A DNA stretch of 64,000 bases from Hoeflea marina. Its GTDB lineage: Bacteria; Pseudomonadota; Alphaproteobacteria; Rhizobiales; Rhizobiaceae. How positions within the stretch are numbered: the stretch's first letter is position 1; each line of letters begins with the position of its first letter. Positions 1-9,423 of this stretch are shown piece after piece. The translations under genes were made by a program, and so were the position numbers. The stretch is from contig NZ_QGTR01000008.1 in the NCBI RefSeq assembly GCF_003182275.1, forward strand, positions 1 through 64,000, given 5' to 3'. The notes under the pieces are model-generated. The model saw only the letters and a list, made by a program, of their open reading frames with translations, made no database searches and had not been told where the DNA came from.

Positions 1-54
1 AAAATTGCCCTGGGACATACCGGCCTGGATCCGGTGACGGTGATCACGCTTCAT
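1..54 (-). CDS. Possible 5' end of a gene running off the left edge
   Basis: An ATG at 54 opens a minus-strand frame that stays open for 18 codons to the window edge (begins MKRDHRHRIQAGMSQGNF). There is no clear ribosome binding site, so this is a weak call. It is listed because a CtrA-type box (124-138) lies about 70 bp upstream, where a promoter for such a gene would be. I do not recognise the product. Confidence 0.25.
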   Translation of the reverse strand, partial: MKRDHRHRIQAGMSQGNF

Positions 55-123
55 GCATCCCGGTCTAATGGCATTGCCCGCCGACCGGTTCACCGCTGGT
101 TACTGAGTTCTAAAGATCTATGG

Positions 124-138
124 TTAATCCATGGTTAA
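124..138. promoter_or_regulatory. CtrA-binding box (TTAA-N7-TTAA)
   Basis: TTAA at 124-127 and TTAA at 135-138 are separated by exactly seven bases, matching the CtrA consensus of Alphaproteobacteria. The site lies within a 9-bp direct repeat (ATGGTTAAT at 120-128 and 131-139). CtrA classically controls cell-cycle, flagellar and chemotaxis genes. The nearest in-window gene ends toward this site, so the likely target is a leftward gene starting near the window edge. AT-rich matches can occur by chance, although they are rarer in such GC-rich DNA. Confidence 0.45.
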
Positions 139-214
139 TGCAAACACCAATCATTCGCAGTCCGCCTGTGTGACATTTCGCCCACCTCTGGTTCTGGGCG
201 GATGGAGCGAGGCT

Positions 215-316
215 GGAACATTTCCGGACGAAGTGAATTTCACTTCGCCGCAGGACAGCGCGACCAAGCAGAAGCTTTGGGCGCGTCTGCGATTCAATGA
301 ATGGCAGGAGCGCTCT
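215..316 (+). repeat. ~100-bp intergenic repeat, copy 1
   Basis: First of four dispersed copies in the same orientation (others at 5401-5500, 14224-14328, 28261-28360). Shared blocks in order are: a GGANCAT-like start, CCGGACGAAGTGAA, a partner TCACTTCGTCG, GGACAATGCGAC, and a 3' block GCGTCTGCGATTCAATGAA ending GCAGNAGCGCTC. In this copy CGAAGTGAA and TTCACTTCG form a near-perfect 9-bp inverted repeat, so the transcript would fold into a short hairpin. All copies are outside genes. Confidence 0.75.
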
Positions 317-482
317 GAGCGGCCGCCGCATCGGCCCGTGACGGGCAGCGGCGGCGCGGCGCGCATCGTCGGGCCGCAAGGCGGCGGGCTCGGGTAAGGG
401 GACCGGCGCCGAGCGTCGGGGACCGCGGGCAATCGGTTCCGGGAGCGTCGACCGCAGCGGCTGGCCGGTTGCTCAACGCAGA

Positions 483-506
483 AGCCCCGCCGTGATGGGC
501 GGGGCT
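483..506. terminator. GC-rich hairpin downstream of the PDC-sensor gene
   Basis: A perfect 9-bp inverted repeat (AGCCCCGCC / GGCGGGGCT) with a 6-base loop, 56-79 bp after the stop of the minus-strand gene ending at 562. On the minus strand the stem is followed by TTCTGCGTT, a weak T-rich tail, so it is a plausible but non-canonical intrinsic terminator for the chemoreceptor operon. Confidence 0.5.
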
Positions 507-561
507 CGATTGGCGGGCGGTGCGGATCCTGCGCCGGGATTACCGGCGAAGGATGGACCGG

Positions 562-1149
562 TTACAGATTTTCGAGGTTGATGCCAATGGTGATGGCGCC
601 GATGGCCTCGCCGGTGGCCGGATCGACGATGGTCTCGCTGACCTGCGACTGCAGCGCCTGGGTCGATTCGTCCGTCTCCACCTCATCGACGAAGACTGCA
701 CCGGGACCCATGGCGAAGGTCTTCTGCCATTTGGCTTCGTCGCCCTGCCAATAGTCCGAGGTCACATCGCTCTGGCCCACATTGAGACCGTGCGCATCGG
801 TCACGAACACTTCGGTGATCATGTCGCCGGACGCCGCCTTCTTCTCGCTGAGGAACTTCGACAGCGCATTTCCGAGGACCGCATCGACCATCGGCTTGCT
901 GCCGGCTGTCGCCTGGGCGCGCCAGTCCTGGTCGAGCTTGTCGATGTCGGCCTGGGTGATGCTGGCATTGGCGGCATTCTGGGCCTTGATGGCGTCAACG
1001 ACGGTCGCGTCCGAGAGCCACGGATCGATGTTGGCGGCGACATACTCCTTGATCGGCGCGACATGCGCCTCTTCGGCGAGCGCCACACCCGCTGTGAAAC
1101 AGTAAAGGCCGGCAGCGGCGATGGATGTGGCAAGCTTCATGTTCAGCAT
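562..1149 (-). CDS. Periplasmic PDC-type sensor protein, chemoreceptor accessory (putative)
   Basis: A 195-residue protein with a Sec signal peptide (hydrophobic segment about residues 5-25, cleavage near ALA-EE) and no other membrane segment, so it should be periplasmic. The region containing VFVTDAHGLNVGQSDVTSDY followed by WQGDEAKWQKTF resembles PDC/Cache sensor folds found alone beside chemotaxis genes. The start at 1149 is chosen because AAAAGGAC sits 8 bases upstream; a longer upstream extension has no such site. It follows the chemoreceptor gene by 52 bp on the same strand, so the two are probably co-transcribed and may work as a ligand-binding pair. The ligand and the interaction are inference. 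Confidence 0.7.
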   Translation of the reverse strand: MLNMKLATSIAAAGLYCFTAGVALAEEAHVAPIKEYVAANIDPWLSDATVVDAIKAQNAANASITQADIDKLDQDWRAQATAGSKPMVDAVLGNALSKFLSEKKAASGDMITEVFVTDAHGLNVGQSDVTSDYWQGDEAKWQKTFAMGPGAVFVDEVETDESTQALQSQVSETIVDPATGEAIGAITIGINLENL

Positions 1150-1201
1150 AGTGATATGTCCTTTTGATAGGTTTCTAGGGAGTTCGGCATGCTTGTAGAG
1201 T

Positions 1202-3127
1202 TCAGAATTCGCTCCATGCGTTGCTGTCCTCGGCCAGCGCGGTGTTGCCCGCGACCGACAGCCTGGGCGCGGCGGCGCGGCGTGTTGCCGGCGTCGCTGC
1301 GGACGCCGTCGCGACTGCAGCGGGTCGCACCGGTGCGGTGGCGACGACCGGCCTAGGAGCGTTGGAGGATGCAACGGTGAAGCTCTGGACGATCTGCGAC
1401 AGGCGCTGGCATTCGGCGCCCAGACCCTGGGAGGCGCGGTGGCTTTCCTGAACCATCCCGGCATTCTGCTGGGTCATCACATCCATCTGGTTGATGGCCG
1501 TGTTGATGTGGGAGAGGGCCACGGCCTGTTCACGGGCCGAGGTGCTGATGGCATCGATCGTCGAGGAGACCTCGATCACCTGTGTATCGATCAGGGTAAT
1601 GGCCTCGCCGGTCCGGTTGACCAGCGACACGCCGTTCTTCACCTGCTTGTCGGATTCCTCGATCAGCTGCTTGATTTCCTTGGCGGCATTGGCGGAGCGG
1701 CCGGCAAGTTCGCGGACTTCCTGCGCCACCACGGCGAAGCCACGGCCGGCCTCTCCGGCGCGGGCCGCCTCGACCCCGGCATTGAGCGCCAGAAGGTTGG
1801 TCTGGAAGGCGATCTCGTCGATGACATTGAGGATCTGCGCGATCTTGATCGAGGACTGCTCGATGCGGCTCATCGCATCGATGGCCTGCCGCACCACGTC
1901 GCTCGACATCTCGGTGCTCTTGCGGGTCGACCCGACCAGTCCGCCGGCTTCGACTGCCTTGGTGCTGGCAGCCTGCACCGTGGCGGTGATCTGGTCCAGC
2001 GCGGCGGCGGTCTCCTCGAGCGACGCGGCCTGCTGTTCGGTGCGCCTTGCCAGCTGGTCCGTGGATTGTTCGATGTCGCTCGACGAGCGGGAAACCGAGC
2101 GCTGCGCGTCGTCGATGGTGGCAACGGTGTCGGAAAGGGCGACGATGGCCCGGTTGAAATCGTCGCTCAGCTTCTGGAAGTCCGCGCCGAGATCCGGCAC
2201 GCGCACCGTCAGGTCGCCCGAAGCCAGGCCTTCGAGGGCCCGGCCCAGTTCGGCCACGACGGACTGCTGCGCCCGCATCGCGCCCTGGGTCGATTCGGCG
2301 TTCGAGAGCCGTTCGCTGTCGAGCTGCACGCGCTGATGCTCCATCTCGATGTCTGCCTGCTCCTTGGCCTTGGCCGCATCGCAGAAACCGGTGAGAGCAC
2401 GGGCGATGACGCCGACCTCGTCCCCTTTGCCGGCATGCGGAACAGCGCTGTCAAAGTCGCCCTGCTGCAGGCCGATGATGCGGCGATTGATGTCGGCCAG
2501 CGGCCTGCCGACGAAGCGGCTCATGGCAAACAGCAGCAGCGCCACGGACACGGCAAGAATGGCGACCTGGAAGCCGATGCTCTTGAAGGCGAATGTCATT
2601 GCCGAGGCTGAAATCGCATCGGTTGTCCAGACGGTGCGGATCTGGCCGAGCGAGGCGCCGTCCTTGTCGGCCGGAAGCGGGGCGGCAACGTGAATGTGCC
2701 CGTCAAGCTCGCTCACCTCGGCGGCCTCGCCGGCGAGTGCCGCGGGCGCGGCGATCGAGCCGGAGACTTGCTCGCGGAAATCCCCGTCCCGCGCCCAGCT
2801 GTCGACCAGCACCCCGTCCTTGTTGAAGGCGGAAAATCCGATCAGGGCCAGTCGTGGATCGCTTTCATAGACCTGATAGGCGGCGCGGATCGCATCGACT
2901 TTGCCCCACTTGACGCCGCCGGACGCCTGCGCGCCTATCAGCACGGTGTCCTTCGACCAGTTGCGGATCGCGGTGGTCTTCTGCAGCGACTCCGACATCC
3001 CGCTGGTCACCAGCCCCATCACCAGCAGGCCGATGAAATTCACCACCACGATGGCGATGGCCACCTTCTTGGTGATGCTGATGCTGCTGCCGGCTCCCGC
3101 CGCCTGTGTCGAAACTTTCTTGGTCAT
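1202..3127 (-). CDS. Methyl-accepting chemotaxis protein
   Basis: A 641-residue transmembrane chemoreceptor. TM1 is about residues 22-43 and TM2 about 185-205; between them lies a small periplasmic sensor of ~140 residues. HAMP segments follow TM2 (about 206-256 and 290-342), then the long coiled-coil signalling domain. The highly conserved hairpin tip is clear (IDEIAFQTNLLALNAGVEAA, residues ~436-455, then GRGFAVVAQEVRELAGRSA). An Ala/Pro-rich linker ends in NAWSEF, resembling the C-terminal W-x-x-F tether for CheR/CheB. The PDC-type sensor gene lies just downstream. Chemotaxis receptors of this class control CheA; the stimulus is unknown. Confidence 0.95.
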   Translation of the reverse strand: MTKKVSTQAAGAGSSISITKKVAIAIVVVNFIGLLVMGLVTSGMSESLQKTTAIRNWSKDTVLIGAQASGGVKWGKVDAIRAAYQVYESDPRLALIGFSAFNKDGVLVDSWARDGDFREQVSGSIAAPAALAGEAAEVSELDGHIHVAAPLPADKDGASLGQIRTVWTTDAISASAMTFAFKSIGFQVAILAVSVALLLFAMSRFVGRPLADINRRIIGLQQGDFDSAVPHAGKGDEVGVIARALTGFCDAAKAKEQADIEMEHQRVQLDSERLSNAESTQGAMRAQQSVVAELGRALEGLASGDLTVRVPDLGADFQKLSDDFNRAIVALSDTVATIDDAQRSVSRSSSDIEQSTDQLARRTEQQAASLEETAAALDQITATVQAASTKAVEAGGLVGSTRKSTEMSSDVVRQAIDAMSRIEQSSIKIAQILNVIDEIAFQTNLLALNAGVEAARAGEAGRGFAVVAQEVRELAGRSANAAKEIKQLIEESDKQVKNGVSLVNRTGEAITLIDTQVIEVSSTIDAISTSAREQAVALSHINTAINQMDVMTQQNAGMVQESHRASQGLGAECQRLSQIVQSFTVASSNAPRPVVATAPVRPAAVATASAATPATRRAAAPRLSVAGNTALAEDSNAWSEF

Positions 3128-3580
3128 CTGTCAGTCCCTGGAATATAGGCCGGAACCCCGACCTGTCGCCTCTTGCAAGCCCCTCGCCCGCGGGTTGGAT
3201 TTCCCGCGGCTTGAACAGAACGGCCATCTTTTCGCGTTCAGGTTCACATCGGGTTGCTTAAGGAACTCATAAAGGCCGATGGCGAGATCGAACCACCAAT
3301 TCATCTGTCGGACAGCAGGGTGCATCGGGTGACGTGTCAGCCACCCTTTGGTCGTTGATCGACAGGACTTTTCATCCTAATGTTTTAATTGATGATTTTC
3401 GAGCGGTGAGGGGAAAGGTCGACGCCGCCTCAGCGGCAGGCGGCCGTGCGGGATCACCGCAGGAAACGACTCCGGAGCCGCCATGCGGCTCCTCGATGGC
3501 AGGACGCAATCACTGGAATCGGGGTGCCCTCATCATGAGGCGACCACCGATCTCACCTTGAAGAGCGGCCAGCTGCCGCT
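3128..3580. other. Intergenic region upstream of the chemoreceptor gene
   Basis: About 450 bp between the chemoreceptor start and the end of the flavin oxidoreductase gene, both on the minus strand. It should hold the chemoreceptor promoter; a relatively AT-rich patch lies at about 3365-3400. A hairpin (3474-3492) marks the end of the upstream gene. No convincing coding frame is visible. Confidence 0.5.
3474..3492. terminator. Hairpin 3' of the flavin oxidoreductase gene
   Basis: A perfect 8-bp inverted repeat, GGAGCCGC / GCGGCTCC, with a 3-base loop, about 90 bp after the minus-strand stop at 3581. On the minus strand it is followed by GGAGTCGTTTCC, so the T-tract is poor. Candidate terminator or mRNA-end hairpin only. 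Confidence 0.35.
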
Positions 3581-4582
3581 TCAGGCATGCGCCGAAACCG
3601 TCATGTCGGCGAGAATGTCGGCGGCGATCCGGAACGATCTGAGCCTTGCGTCGTGATCATGGATCTGGCCTGTGAGGATGAGCTCGTCGGGCGAATACCG
3701 GTCGATCAGCTGCGCCAGTTGGGTCCGCACTGTGCCCGGGGACCCGACCGCCGAAATCCGCAGCGCCTCGTTGACGCCGGCGCGCATATGCGGCCCGATC
3801 TCCGCATCGATGTCATCGACCGGGCGCGGCAGCTTGCCGGGCATTCCGCTGCGTAGCCGCGCGAAGGCGAGCTGCATGGTTGTGCGCAGATAGGCGCCCT
3901 CCGCGTCCGTGTCGGCGGCGAAGACATTGACCGCCAGCATGAAGTGCGGCTGGTCGAGATGCACCGACGGCTTGAAATAGCGCCGGTAGATCTCGGAGGC
4001 TTCCTCCAGCGCCGCCGGAGCGAAATGCGAGGCGAACGCGTAAGGCAGGCCGAGATGGGCGGCCAGTTGCGCCCCATAGAGCGACGAGCCGAGGATCCAG
4101 ATCGGAACCTTGGTACCTTCGCCGGGATGGGCGCGGACAGCCGCGCCCGGCTGCCGGTCACCGAGGTAGCCCATCAGTTCCACCACGTCCTGCGGAAAGC
4201 CGTCCGCCTCCTGCAGACCGCGGCGGAGAGCCCGCGCCACCGCCATGTCGCCGCCGGGCGCCCGGCCGAGACCGAGATCGATGCGTCCCGGATGGATGGT
4301 GGCAAGCGTCCCGAACTGCTCGGCGATCACATAGGGCGAATGGTTGGGCAGCATGACGCCGCCGGCGCCGACGCGGATCGTTCTGGTGGCAGAGGCGATG
4401 TGGCCGATGAGCACCGATGTGGCGGCGCTGGCAATTCCAGGCATGTTGTGGTGCTCCGCCAGCCAGTAGCGGAAATAGCCCCATTCCTCGGCGTGGCGGG
4501 CCAGATCGACCGAATTGGCGATCGCGCCGCCGGCATCGGTACCTTCCGGCACCGGGGCCAGATCGAGAATGGAATAGCGCAT
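3581..4582 (-). CDS. LLM-class (luciferase-like) flavin-dependent oxidoreductase
   Basis: A 333-residue protein of the bacterial-luciferase-like monooxygenase family, MsnO8-type subgroup. Family-typical segments are the N-terminal [14 protein letters not shown], then [40 protein letters not shown], and [16 protein letters not shown]. Such proteins are F420- or FMN-dependent TIM-barrel enzymes; in proteobacteria usually FMN-linked monooxygenases of unknown substrate. The start at 4582 has GAGGA 6 bases upstream and begins at the conserved N-terminus, so the 15 extra upstream codons are rejected. It appears monocistronic. Confidence 0.88.
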   Translation of the reverse strand: MRYSILDLAPVPEGTDAGGAIANSVDLARHAEEWGYFRYWLAEHHNMPGIASAATSVLIGHIASATRTIRVGAGGVMLPNHSPYVIAEQFGTLATIHPGRIDLGLGRAPGGDMAVARALRRGLQEADGFPQDVVELMGYLGDRQPGAAVRAHPGEGTKVPIWILGSSLYGAQLAAHLGLPYAFASHFAPAALEEASEIYRRYFKPSVHLDQPHFMLAVNVFAADTDAEGAYLRTTMQLAFARLRSGMPGKLPRPVDDIDAEIGPHMRAGVNEALRISAVGSPGTVRTQLAQLIDRYSPDELILTGQIHDHDARLRSFRIAADILADMTVSAHA

Positions 4583-4874
4583 CGGAATGTCCTCACTGGG
4601 CCGCGCGAGCCACGCCCGGCCTGACATGCCGGGGTGACATGCCGGGGGGCGCCTGCGGTTGATGATCCTGGCGGCGGAGATGCCGGGCCGGCCTCCGTCG
4701 CGTCTCGGTCATAGATAAGATGCCGCGCGCCGATTGAAAGACCCGGTTGCCGCGCGGCTGGATTTATCCGTTGATCATCATGGATTTGCCCCGGTGCCGC
4801 CCACCGGCGCCAACGGGAGGGGTGCTGGGCGGCTCCGCTCCGGCCGACCGCGGTCGCGGCTGCAGGGCGCCCTC

Positions 4875-5276
<402 letters not shown>

Positions 5277-5400
5277 GGGGGCTCCTCCGTGTCTGGGCGC
5301 GGGGTCCATCCTCCGCGCCAGGCCCATCCTGTCACATCCGGAGCCGTCCTCAACCCCTCAACCGTACCAGGCGGTCCGCGGCGCGGACGCCGCGATCGCT

Positions 5401-5500
5401 GGAGCATCCGGACGAAGTGAATGCCACGTCGTCGCGAGACAATGCGACAGATCAGGAACGCGGAGCGCCTCTGCGATTTCAGCGAGAATCAGAGCCGCTC
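5401..5500 (+). repeat. ~100-bp intergenic repeat, copy 2
   Basis: Second copy of the dispersed repeat (begins GGAGCATCCGGACGAAGTGA and ends CAGAGCCGCTC). It ends 7 bp from the stop codon of the livF gene (5507), so it would lie in the 3' untranslated region of the minus-strand ABC operon. The internal inverted repeat is degraded here (AAGTGAATGCCACGTCGTC). Confidence 0.75.
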
Positions 5501-5506
5501 AGGTTC

Positions 5507-6292
5507 CTAGATCGCCAGGTAATCATGCCTGAGCTGCTCGTTGTGCAGCACCTCGTCGGCGGTGCCGTCGAAAACCACTTCGCCCGATTCCAGAATCACC
5601 GCGCGATCTGCAAGCTTGAGGGCCCGAACCGCATTCTGCTCCACCAGGATGGTGGTGATGCCCTGTCGCTTGATGATGTTGAGCGTCTTTTCGATCTCGT
5701 CGACGATGACCGGGGCAAGACCCTCGTAGGGCTCGTCGAGAAGCAGGACCTTGATGTCCCGCGCCAATGCCCGGCCGATCGACAGCATCTGCTGTTCGCC
5801 CCCCGAAAGGGTGACGCCTTCCTGCTTGCGGCGCTCTCCCAGCCGCGGGAACAACTCGTAGATCCGCTCCACCGACCAGCCGATCGGCGGGGCGATCTGC
5901 GCCAGCTGGATGTTTTCCTCCACCGTCAGCCCGGGGATGATGCGGCGGTCCTCCGGCACCAGCGCCAGGCCGGCGCGGGAGGCCTCGTGCGAGCTCATCA
6001 GGTGAAGCGCCTGATGATCGAGCCAGACTTCGCCGCTGGTCATCAGCGGCGAGCCGATCTGCGCGATGGCGCGCAGCGTCGAGGTCTTGCCGGCGCCGTT
6101 TCGTCCGAGCAGCGCCAGGATCTCGCCCTCGTGCACGTTAAAGCTGACGCCCTGGACGATGTAGCTCTCGCCGTAATAGGCGTGAATGTCATGGACCGAC
6201 AGAAACGCCGGCGCGGTAGCCGCATGGTTGGCGTCCCTGGAAAAGTCCGGACGCGCAGTCTGCTTGCTCTTGTCGAGTTCGATCTGGCTCAT
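5507..6292 (-). CDS. livF: Branched-chain amino acid-type ABC transporter ATP-binding protein, LivF family
   Basis: A 261-residue ATPase. Walker A is GRNGAGKTS, the ABC signature LSGGEQQ, and Walker B VLLLDEP; the C-terminal region VEQNAVRALKLADRAVILES is typical of LivF. About 30 residues precede the usual family start, and the call begins at MSQIELDKS because its ATG overlaps the stop of the livG gene by four bases (ATGA), implying translational coupling. It is the last gene of a five-gene operon transcribed leftward from 10767. Substrate specificity cannot be read from an ATPase. Confidence 0.93.
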   Translation of the reverse strand: MSQIELDKSKQTARPDFSRDANHAATAPAFLSVHDIHAYYGESYIVQGVSFNVHEGEILALLGRNGAGKTSTLRAIAQIGSPLMTSGEVWLDHQALHLMSSHEASRAGLALVPEDRRIIPGLTVEENIQLAQIAPPIGWSVERIYELFPRLGERRKQEGVTLSGGEQQMLSIGRALARDIKVLLLDEPYEGLAPVIVDEIEKTLNIIKRQGITTILVEQNAVRALKLADRAVILESGEVVFDGTADEVLHNEQLRHDYLAI

Positions 6293-7047
6293 GCTGCGGC
6301 CTCTCCCAGATAGGCTTCCTTCACTTTCGGATGACCCTTGATGTTCTCGGGCGTGTCCTCGACCAGCGGCGAGCCCTGCGCCAGCACCGTGATCCGCTTG
6401 GCCAGCGAGAACACCACATGCATGTCGTGCTCGATGATCACCATGGTGATGTCGCGGCTTTCGTGGATGTGGTTGAGCAATTCGATCGTGTTGTTGGTGT
6501 CCGCCCTGGCCATCCCGGCGGTCGGCTCGTCGAGCAACAGGAGCTTCGGCTCCTGGACAAGGCACATGGCCATCTCCAGGCGCCGCTTGTCGCCGCGCGA
6601 AAGCGAACTGGCCGTCATGCCGCGCTTGTCGATCATCGCCACATCGGAGAGCATCTGCTCCGCCTTTTCGATGATGCCTTTTTCGCTGGCGATCGATTCA
6701 AGCGCATGCAGCCGGAACGTCCCGTCGCGCTTGGCAAAGCAGGGAATCAGCATGTTCTCGAAGACAGTGAGATCGCCGAAGATCTCCGGCGTCTGGAACA
6801 CCCGTGAAATCCCCATCTGGTTGATTTCGTAGGGCTTGCGGCCGAGCACCGACTTGCCGTCGAACATCACGGTTCCCGTGTCGGGGACCAGCTTGCCGAT
6901 CAGCACGTTCAACAGGGTCGACTTGCCGGCGCCGTTGGGGCCGATGATCGCATGCACCGTGCCCTGGGCGATATCGAGATTGACGTCGCCCAGCGCCTGC
7001 AGGCCGCCGAACCGCTTGTTGACATTAGAGACTTCGAGAATTCCCAT
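6289..7047 (-). CDS. livG: Branched-chain amino acid-type ABC transporter ATP-binding protein, LivG family
   Basis: A 252-residue ATPase with Walker A GPNGAGKST, signature SLSRGDKRRLEMAM (variant of LSGG, as in some LivG proteins) and Walker B LLLLDEPTAGM. The C-terminus VIIEHDMHVVFSLAKRITVLA is characteristic of LivG. The start has GGAGA 8 bases upstream. It sits between livM (19 bp upstream) and livF (4-bp overlap). With LivF it would power the LivH-LivM permease. Confidence 0.93.
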   Translation of the reverse strand: MGILEVSNVNKRFGGLQALGDVNLDIAQGTVHAIIGPNGAGKSTLLNVLIGKLVPDTGTVMFDGKSVLGRKPYEINQMGISRVFQTPEIFGDLTVFENMLIPCFAKRDGTFRLHALESIASEKGIIEKAEQMLSDVAMIDKRGMTASSLSRGDKRRLEMAMCLVQEPKLLLLDEPTAGMARADTNNTIELLNHIHESRDITMVIIEHDMHVVFSLAKRITVLAQGSPLVEDTPENIKGHPKVKEAYLGEAAA

Positions 7048-7065
7048 ATCTGATATCTCCGCCGA

Positions 7066-8277
7066 TCAGTTGACGTGCGCTGTCGGCTTCGGATGATGCT
7101 GCGCATCCTTGCCGGGCGTGTTGCGGTTCCTGCTCCTGCCGGTGACCAGCCGCCAGATCCGGTTGCCGCCTTCGATCAGCCCGCCGGGCAGGAAGATCAC
7201 CACCATCATGAACAGCAGGCCGAGCGTCAGCGACCAGCCCTTGCCGATGAAGGGGTGCACCATGAAGACGATCGCGTCTTCCAGCCCGTCCGGCAGGGCC
7301 GCGAACCATGTGTGCAGGATGTCATCGTTGATCTTGGAGAAGATGTTCTCGAAATACTTGATGAAGCCCGCTCCCAGGATCGGCCCCATCAGCGTGCCGG
7401 CGCCGCCGAGGATGGTCATCAGCACCACTTCGCCCGATGCCGTCCACTGCATGCGTTCGGCGCCGGCGAGCGGGTCCATCGAGGCCAGCAGTCCGCCGGC
7501 GAGCCCGGCATACATGCCCGAGATCACGAAGGCGGCCAGCGTGTAGGGACGCGGGTTGAGTCCGGTATAGGTCATCCGCGTCTGGTTGGTCTTGATCGCC
7601 CGCAGCATGATGCCGAAGGGTGACCGGAAGATCCTCAGCGACAGGTAGAACACGATGATGGCGATGATGGCGCAGAAATAATAGCCGTTGTTGAAGGTGA
7701 ACTGCCAGCCGCCGACATCGATCTTGGCGCTCTCGTTCATGACGATGCCGAAGAAGTGCGGGCTGTTGGGGCTGCCGGCGCCCATCAGGATCTGCGGATC
7801 GTCGGTGTAGACCTGCAGGCCGGTCTCGCCGTTGGTCAGCGGCGTGAGCACGGAATAGGCCAGATTGAATGACATCTGGGCGAAAGCCAGCGTCAGGATC
7901 GAGAAGTAGATGCCCGACCGGCGCAGCGAGATGTAGCCTATGAGAAGTGCGAACAGCCCCGCCGTGACCACCGCGAGCAGCAGGCCGGGCACCACGTTGT
8001 AGCCGAGCAGCTTGTACATCCACACGACGGAGTAGGAGCCGACGCCGAGGAAGGCTGCGTGGCCGAAGGAGAGGTATCCGGTCAGTCCGAACAGGATGTT
8101 GAAGCCGATCGCGAAGATTCCGTAGATCGCGAAGCGCTGCATGAGGTCCGGATAGCCGGCGTTGAACTGCGCCAGGACCGACCCTTCCGGGAACGGCTGC
8201 AGCAGGATCGGCGTCATCAACGTCAGAAAGATGACGACGACAAGGAAGGTGGTGTCTTTCTTGCTCAGTCCCAGCAT
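7066..8277 (-). CDS. livM: Branched-chain amino acid-type ABC transporter permease, LivM family
   Basis: A 403-residue, multi-spanning inner-membrane permease. The conserved LivM segment [17 protein letters not shown] is followed by about eight hydrophobic helices and the cytoplasmic-loop motif [17 protein letters not shown]. The C-terminal ~40 residues are a polar, His/Arg-rich tail (ending [10 protein letters not shown]) longer than in many LivM proteins. The start at 8277 has GGAGGAAT upstream that overlaps the end of livH. It partners livH in the operon. Confidence 0.92.
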   Translation of the reverse strand: MLGLSKKDTTFLVVVIFLTLMTPILLQPFPEGSVLAQFNAGYPDLMQRFAIYGIFAIGFNILFGLTGYLSFGHAAFLGVGSYSVVWMYKLLGYNVVPGLLLAVVTAGLFALLIGYISLRRSGIYFSILTLAFAQMSFNLAYSVLTPLTNGETGLQVYTDDPQILMGAGSPNSPHFFGIVMNESAKIDVGGWQFTFNNGYYFCAIIAIIVFYLSLRIFRSPFGIMLRAIKTNQTRMTYTGLNPRPYTLAAFVISGMYAGLAGGLLASMDPLAGAERMQWTASGEVVLMTILGGAGTLMGPILGAGFIKYFENIFSKINDDILHTWFAALPDGLEDAIVFMVHPFIGKGWSLTLGLLFMMVVIFLPGGLIEGGNRIWRLVTGRSRNRNTPGKDAQHHPKPTAHVN

Positions 8278-8280
8278 GGA

Positions 8281-9312
8281 TTATTCCTCCATCACGCCTT
8301 TGCGACCCATCAGACCGCGGGGGCGGGTCAAAAGGATGATGATTGCAATGAGATAAATGATGATCTGGTCGATGCCGGGGATCAATGACTTGACTTCGTT
8401 CATCGAGGCAAAGCTCTCGACGACGCCGAGCAGGAAGCCTGCCAGCACCGCGCCCGGCAGCGACCCCATGCCGCCGACCACGACGACGACGAAGGACAGC
8501 ACCAGGAAGTCCATTCCCATGTGATAGTTGGGCGAGTTGATCGGCGCATACATGGCGCCGGCCATGCCGGCCACCGCTGCGGCTATGCCGAACATAATGG
8601 TGAAGCGCTTGTCGATGTTGATGCCGAGCAGGCCGACCGTCTCCCGGTCCGCCATGCCGGCGCGGACGACCATGCCGAAGGTGGTGAACTGCAGGAAGGC
8701 GAACACTGCGGCGATGATGACGGCCGAGAAGGTGAAGTAGACCAGCCGCCATGCCGGGTAGATGATGGTGTTCTGGGCATAGCCGATCAGCACGCCGAAA
8801 TCGATCGAGCCGCGGAAGGCGTCCGGCGCGGGCGTCGGGATCGGATTGGCGCCGTAGAAATACTTGATGATCTCCTGCAGCACGATCGCCAGTCCGAAGG
8901 TGACGAGGATCTGGTCGGCATGCGGGCGCTTGTAGAAATGCTTGATCAGGCCGCGTTCCATGATGAAGCCGAGTGCCAGCATCACCGGAATGGCAAGCAG
9001 GATGGAGAGCGGCACCGACCAGTTGATGATCGAACCTCCGAGCTCCGGACCGAACAGGGATTCCACCATCGGCGTCCGGATCTGCGCCGGATTGCCGAGA
9101 AAGTCGAGTTTCGTCGGGTCCAGCGTGACCTTCGAGATGTTGAGCATCGACTGCATCGCCACCGCGCAGAAGGCGCCGATCATGAACATCGCGCCATGGG
9201 CGAAGTTGACCACGCCGAGGGTGCCGAAAATGAGCGTCAGGCCGAGCGCGATCAGCGCATAGGCGCTGCCCTTGTCGAGCCCGTTGAGAAATTGGAGAAT
9301 GAGAGCGTCCAT
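8281..9312 (-). CDS. livH: Branched-chain amino acid-type ABC transporter permease, LivH family
   Basis: A 343-residue membrane permease. Diagnostic LivH segments are LALGLTLIFGTLGVVNFAHGAMFMIG near the N-terminus (as read: YALIALGLTLIFGTLGVVNF) and VVVVGGMGSLPGAVLAGFLLG near the C-terminus. It carries about 50 extra residues after the first helix (around the segment SKVTLDPTKLDFLGNP) compared with short LivH proteins, probably an extended periplasmic loop. It starts 111 bp after the binding-protein gene and is separated from livM by three bases. Confidence 0.92.
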   Translation of the reverse strand: MDALILQFLNGLDKGSAYALIALGLTLIFGTLGVVNFAHGAMFMIGAFCAVAMQSMLNISKVTLDPTKLDFLGNPAQIRTPMVESLFGPELGGSIINWSVPLSILLAIPVMLALGFIMERGLIKHFYKRPHADQILVTFGLAIVLQEIIKYFYGANPIPTPAPDAFRGSIDFGVLIGYAQNTIIYPAWRLVYFTFSAVIIAAVFAFLQFTTFGMVVRAGMADRETVGLLGINIDKRFTIMFGIAAAVAGMAGAMYAPINSPNYHMGMDFLVLSFVVVVVGGMGSLPGAVLAGFLLGVVESFASMNEVKSLIPGIDQIIIYLIAIIILLTRPRGLMGRKGVMEE

Positions 9313-9423
9313 GGTGCCAACCGATCGATCAAGCGTAACCAGCGAAGACTTGAAGGCAGGGTAAAGACCGCCGCGCCGGTCCCGAGGGGCCAGCGCGGCA
9401 ATTCATGCCTCGATACAGACCGC

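Larger units (their letters stand above)
55..561. other. Intergenic stretch without a convincing gene
   Basis: About 500 bp. It holds the CtrA-type box (124-138), repeat copy 1 (215-316) and a GC-rich hairpin (483-506). Short open frames exist on both strands, but none has a good ribosome binding site or a recognisable protein, and they overlap the repeat. I see no coding gene here. Confidence 0.5.
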
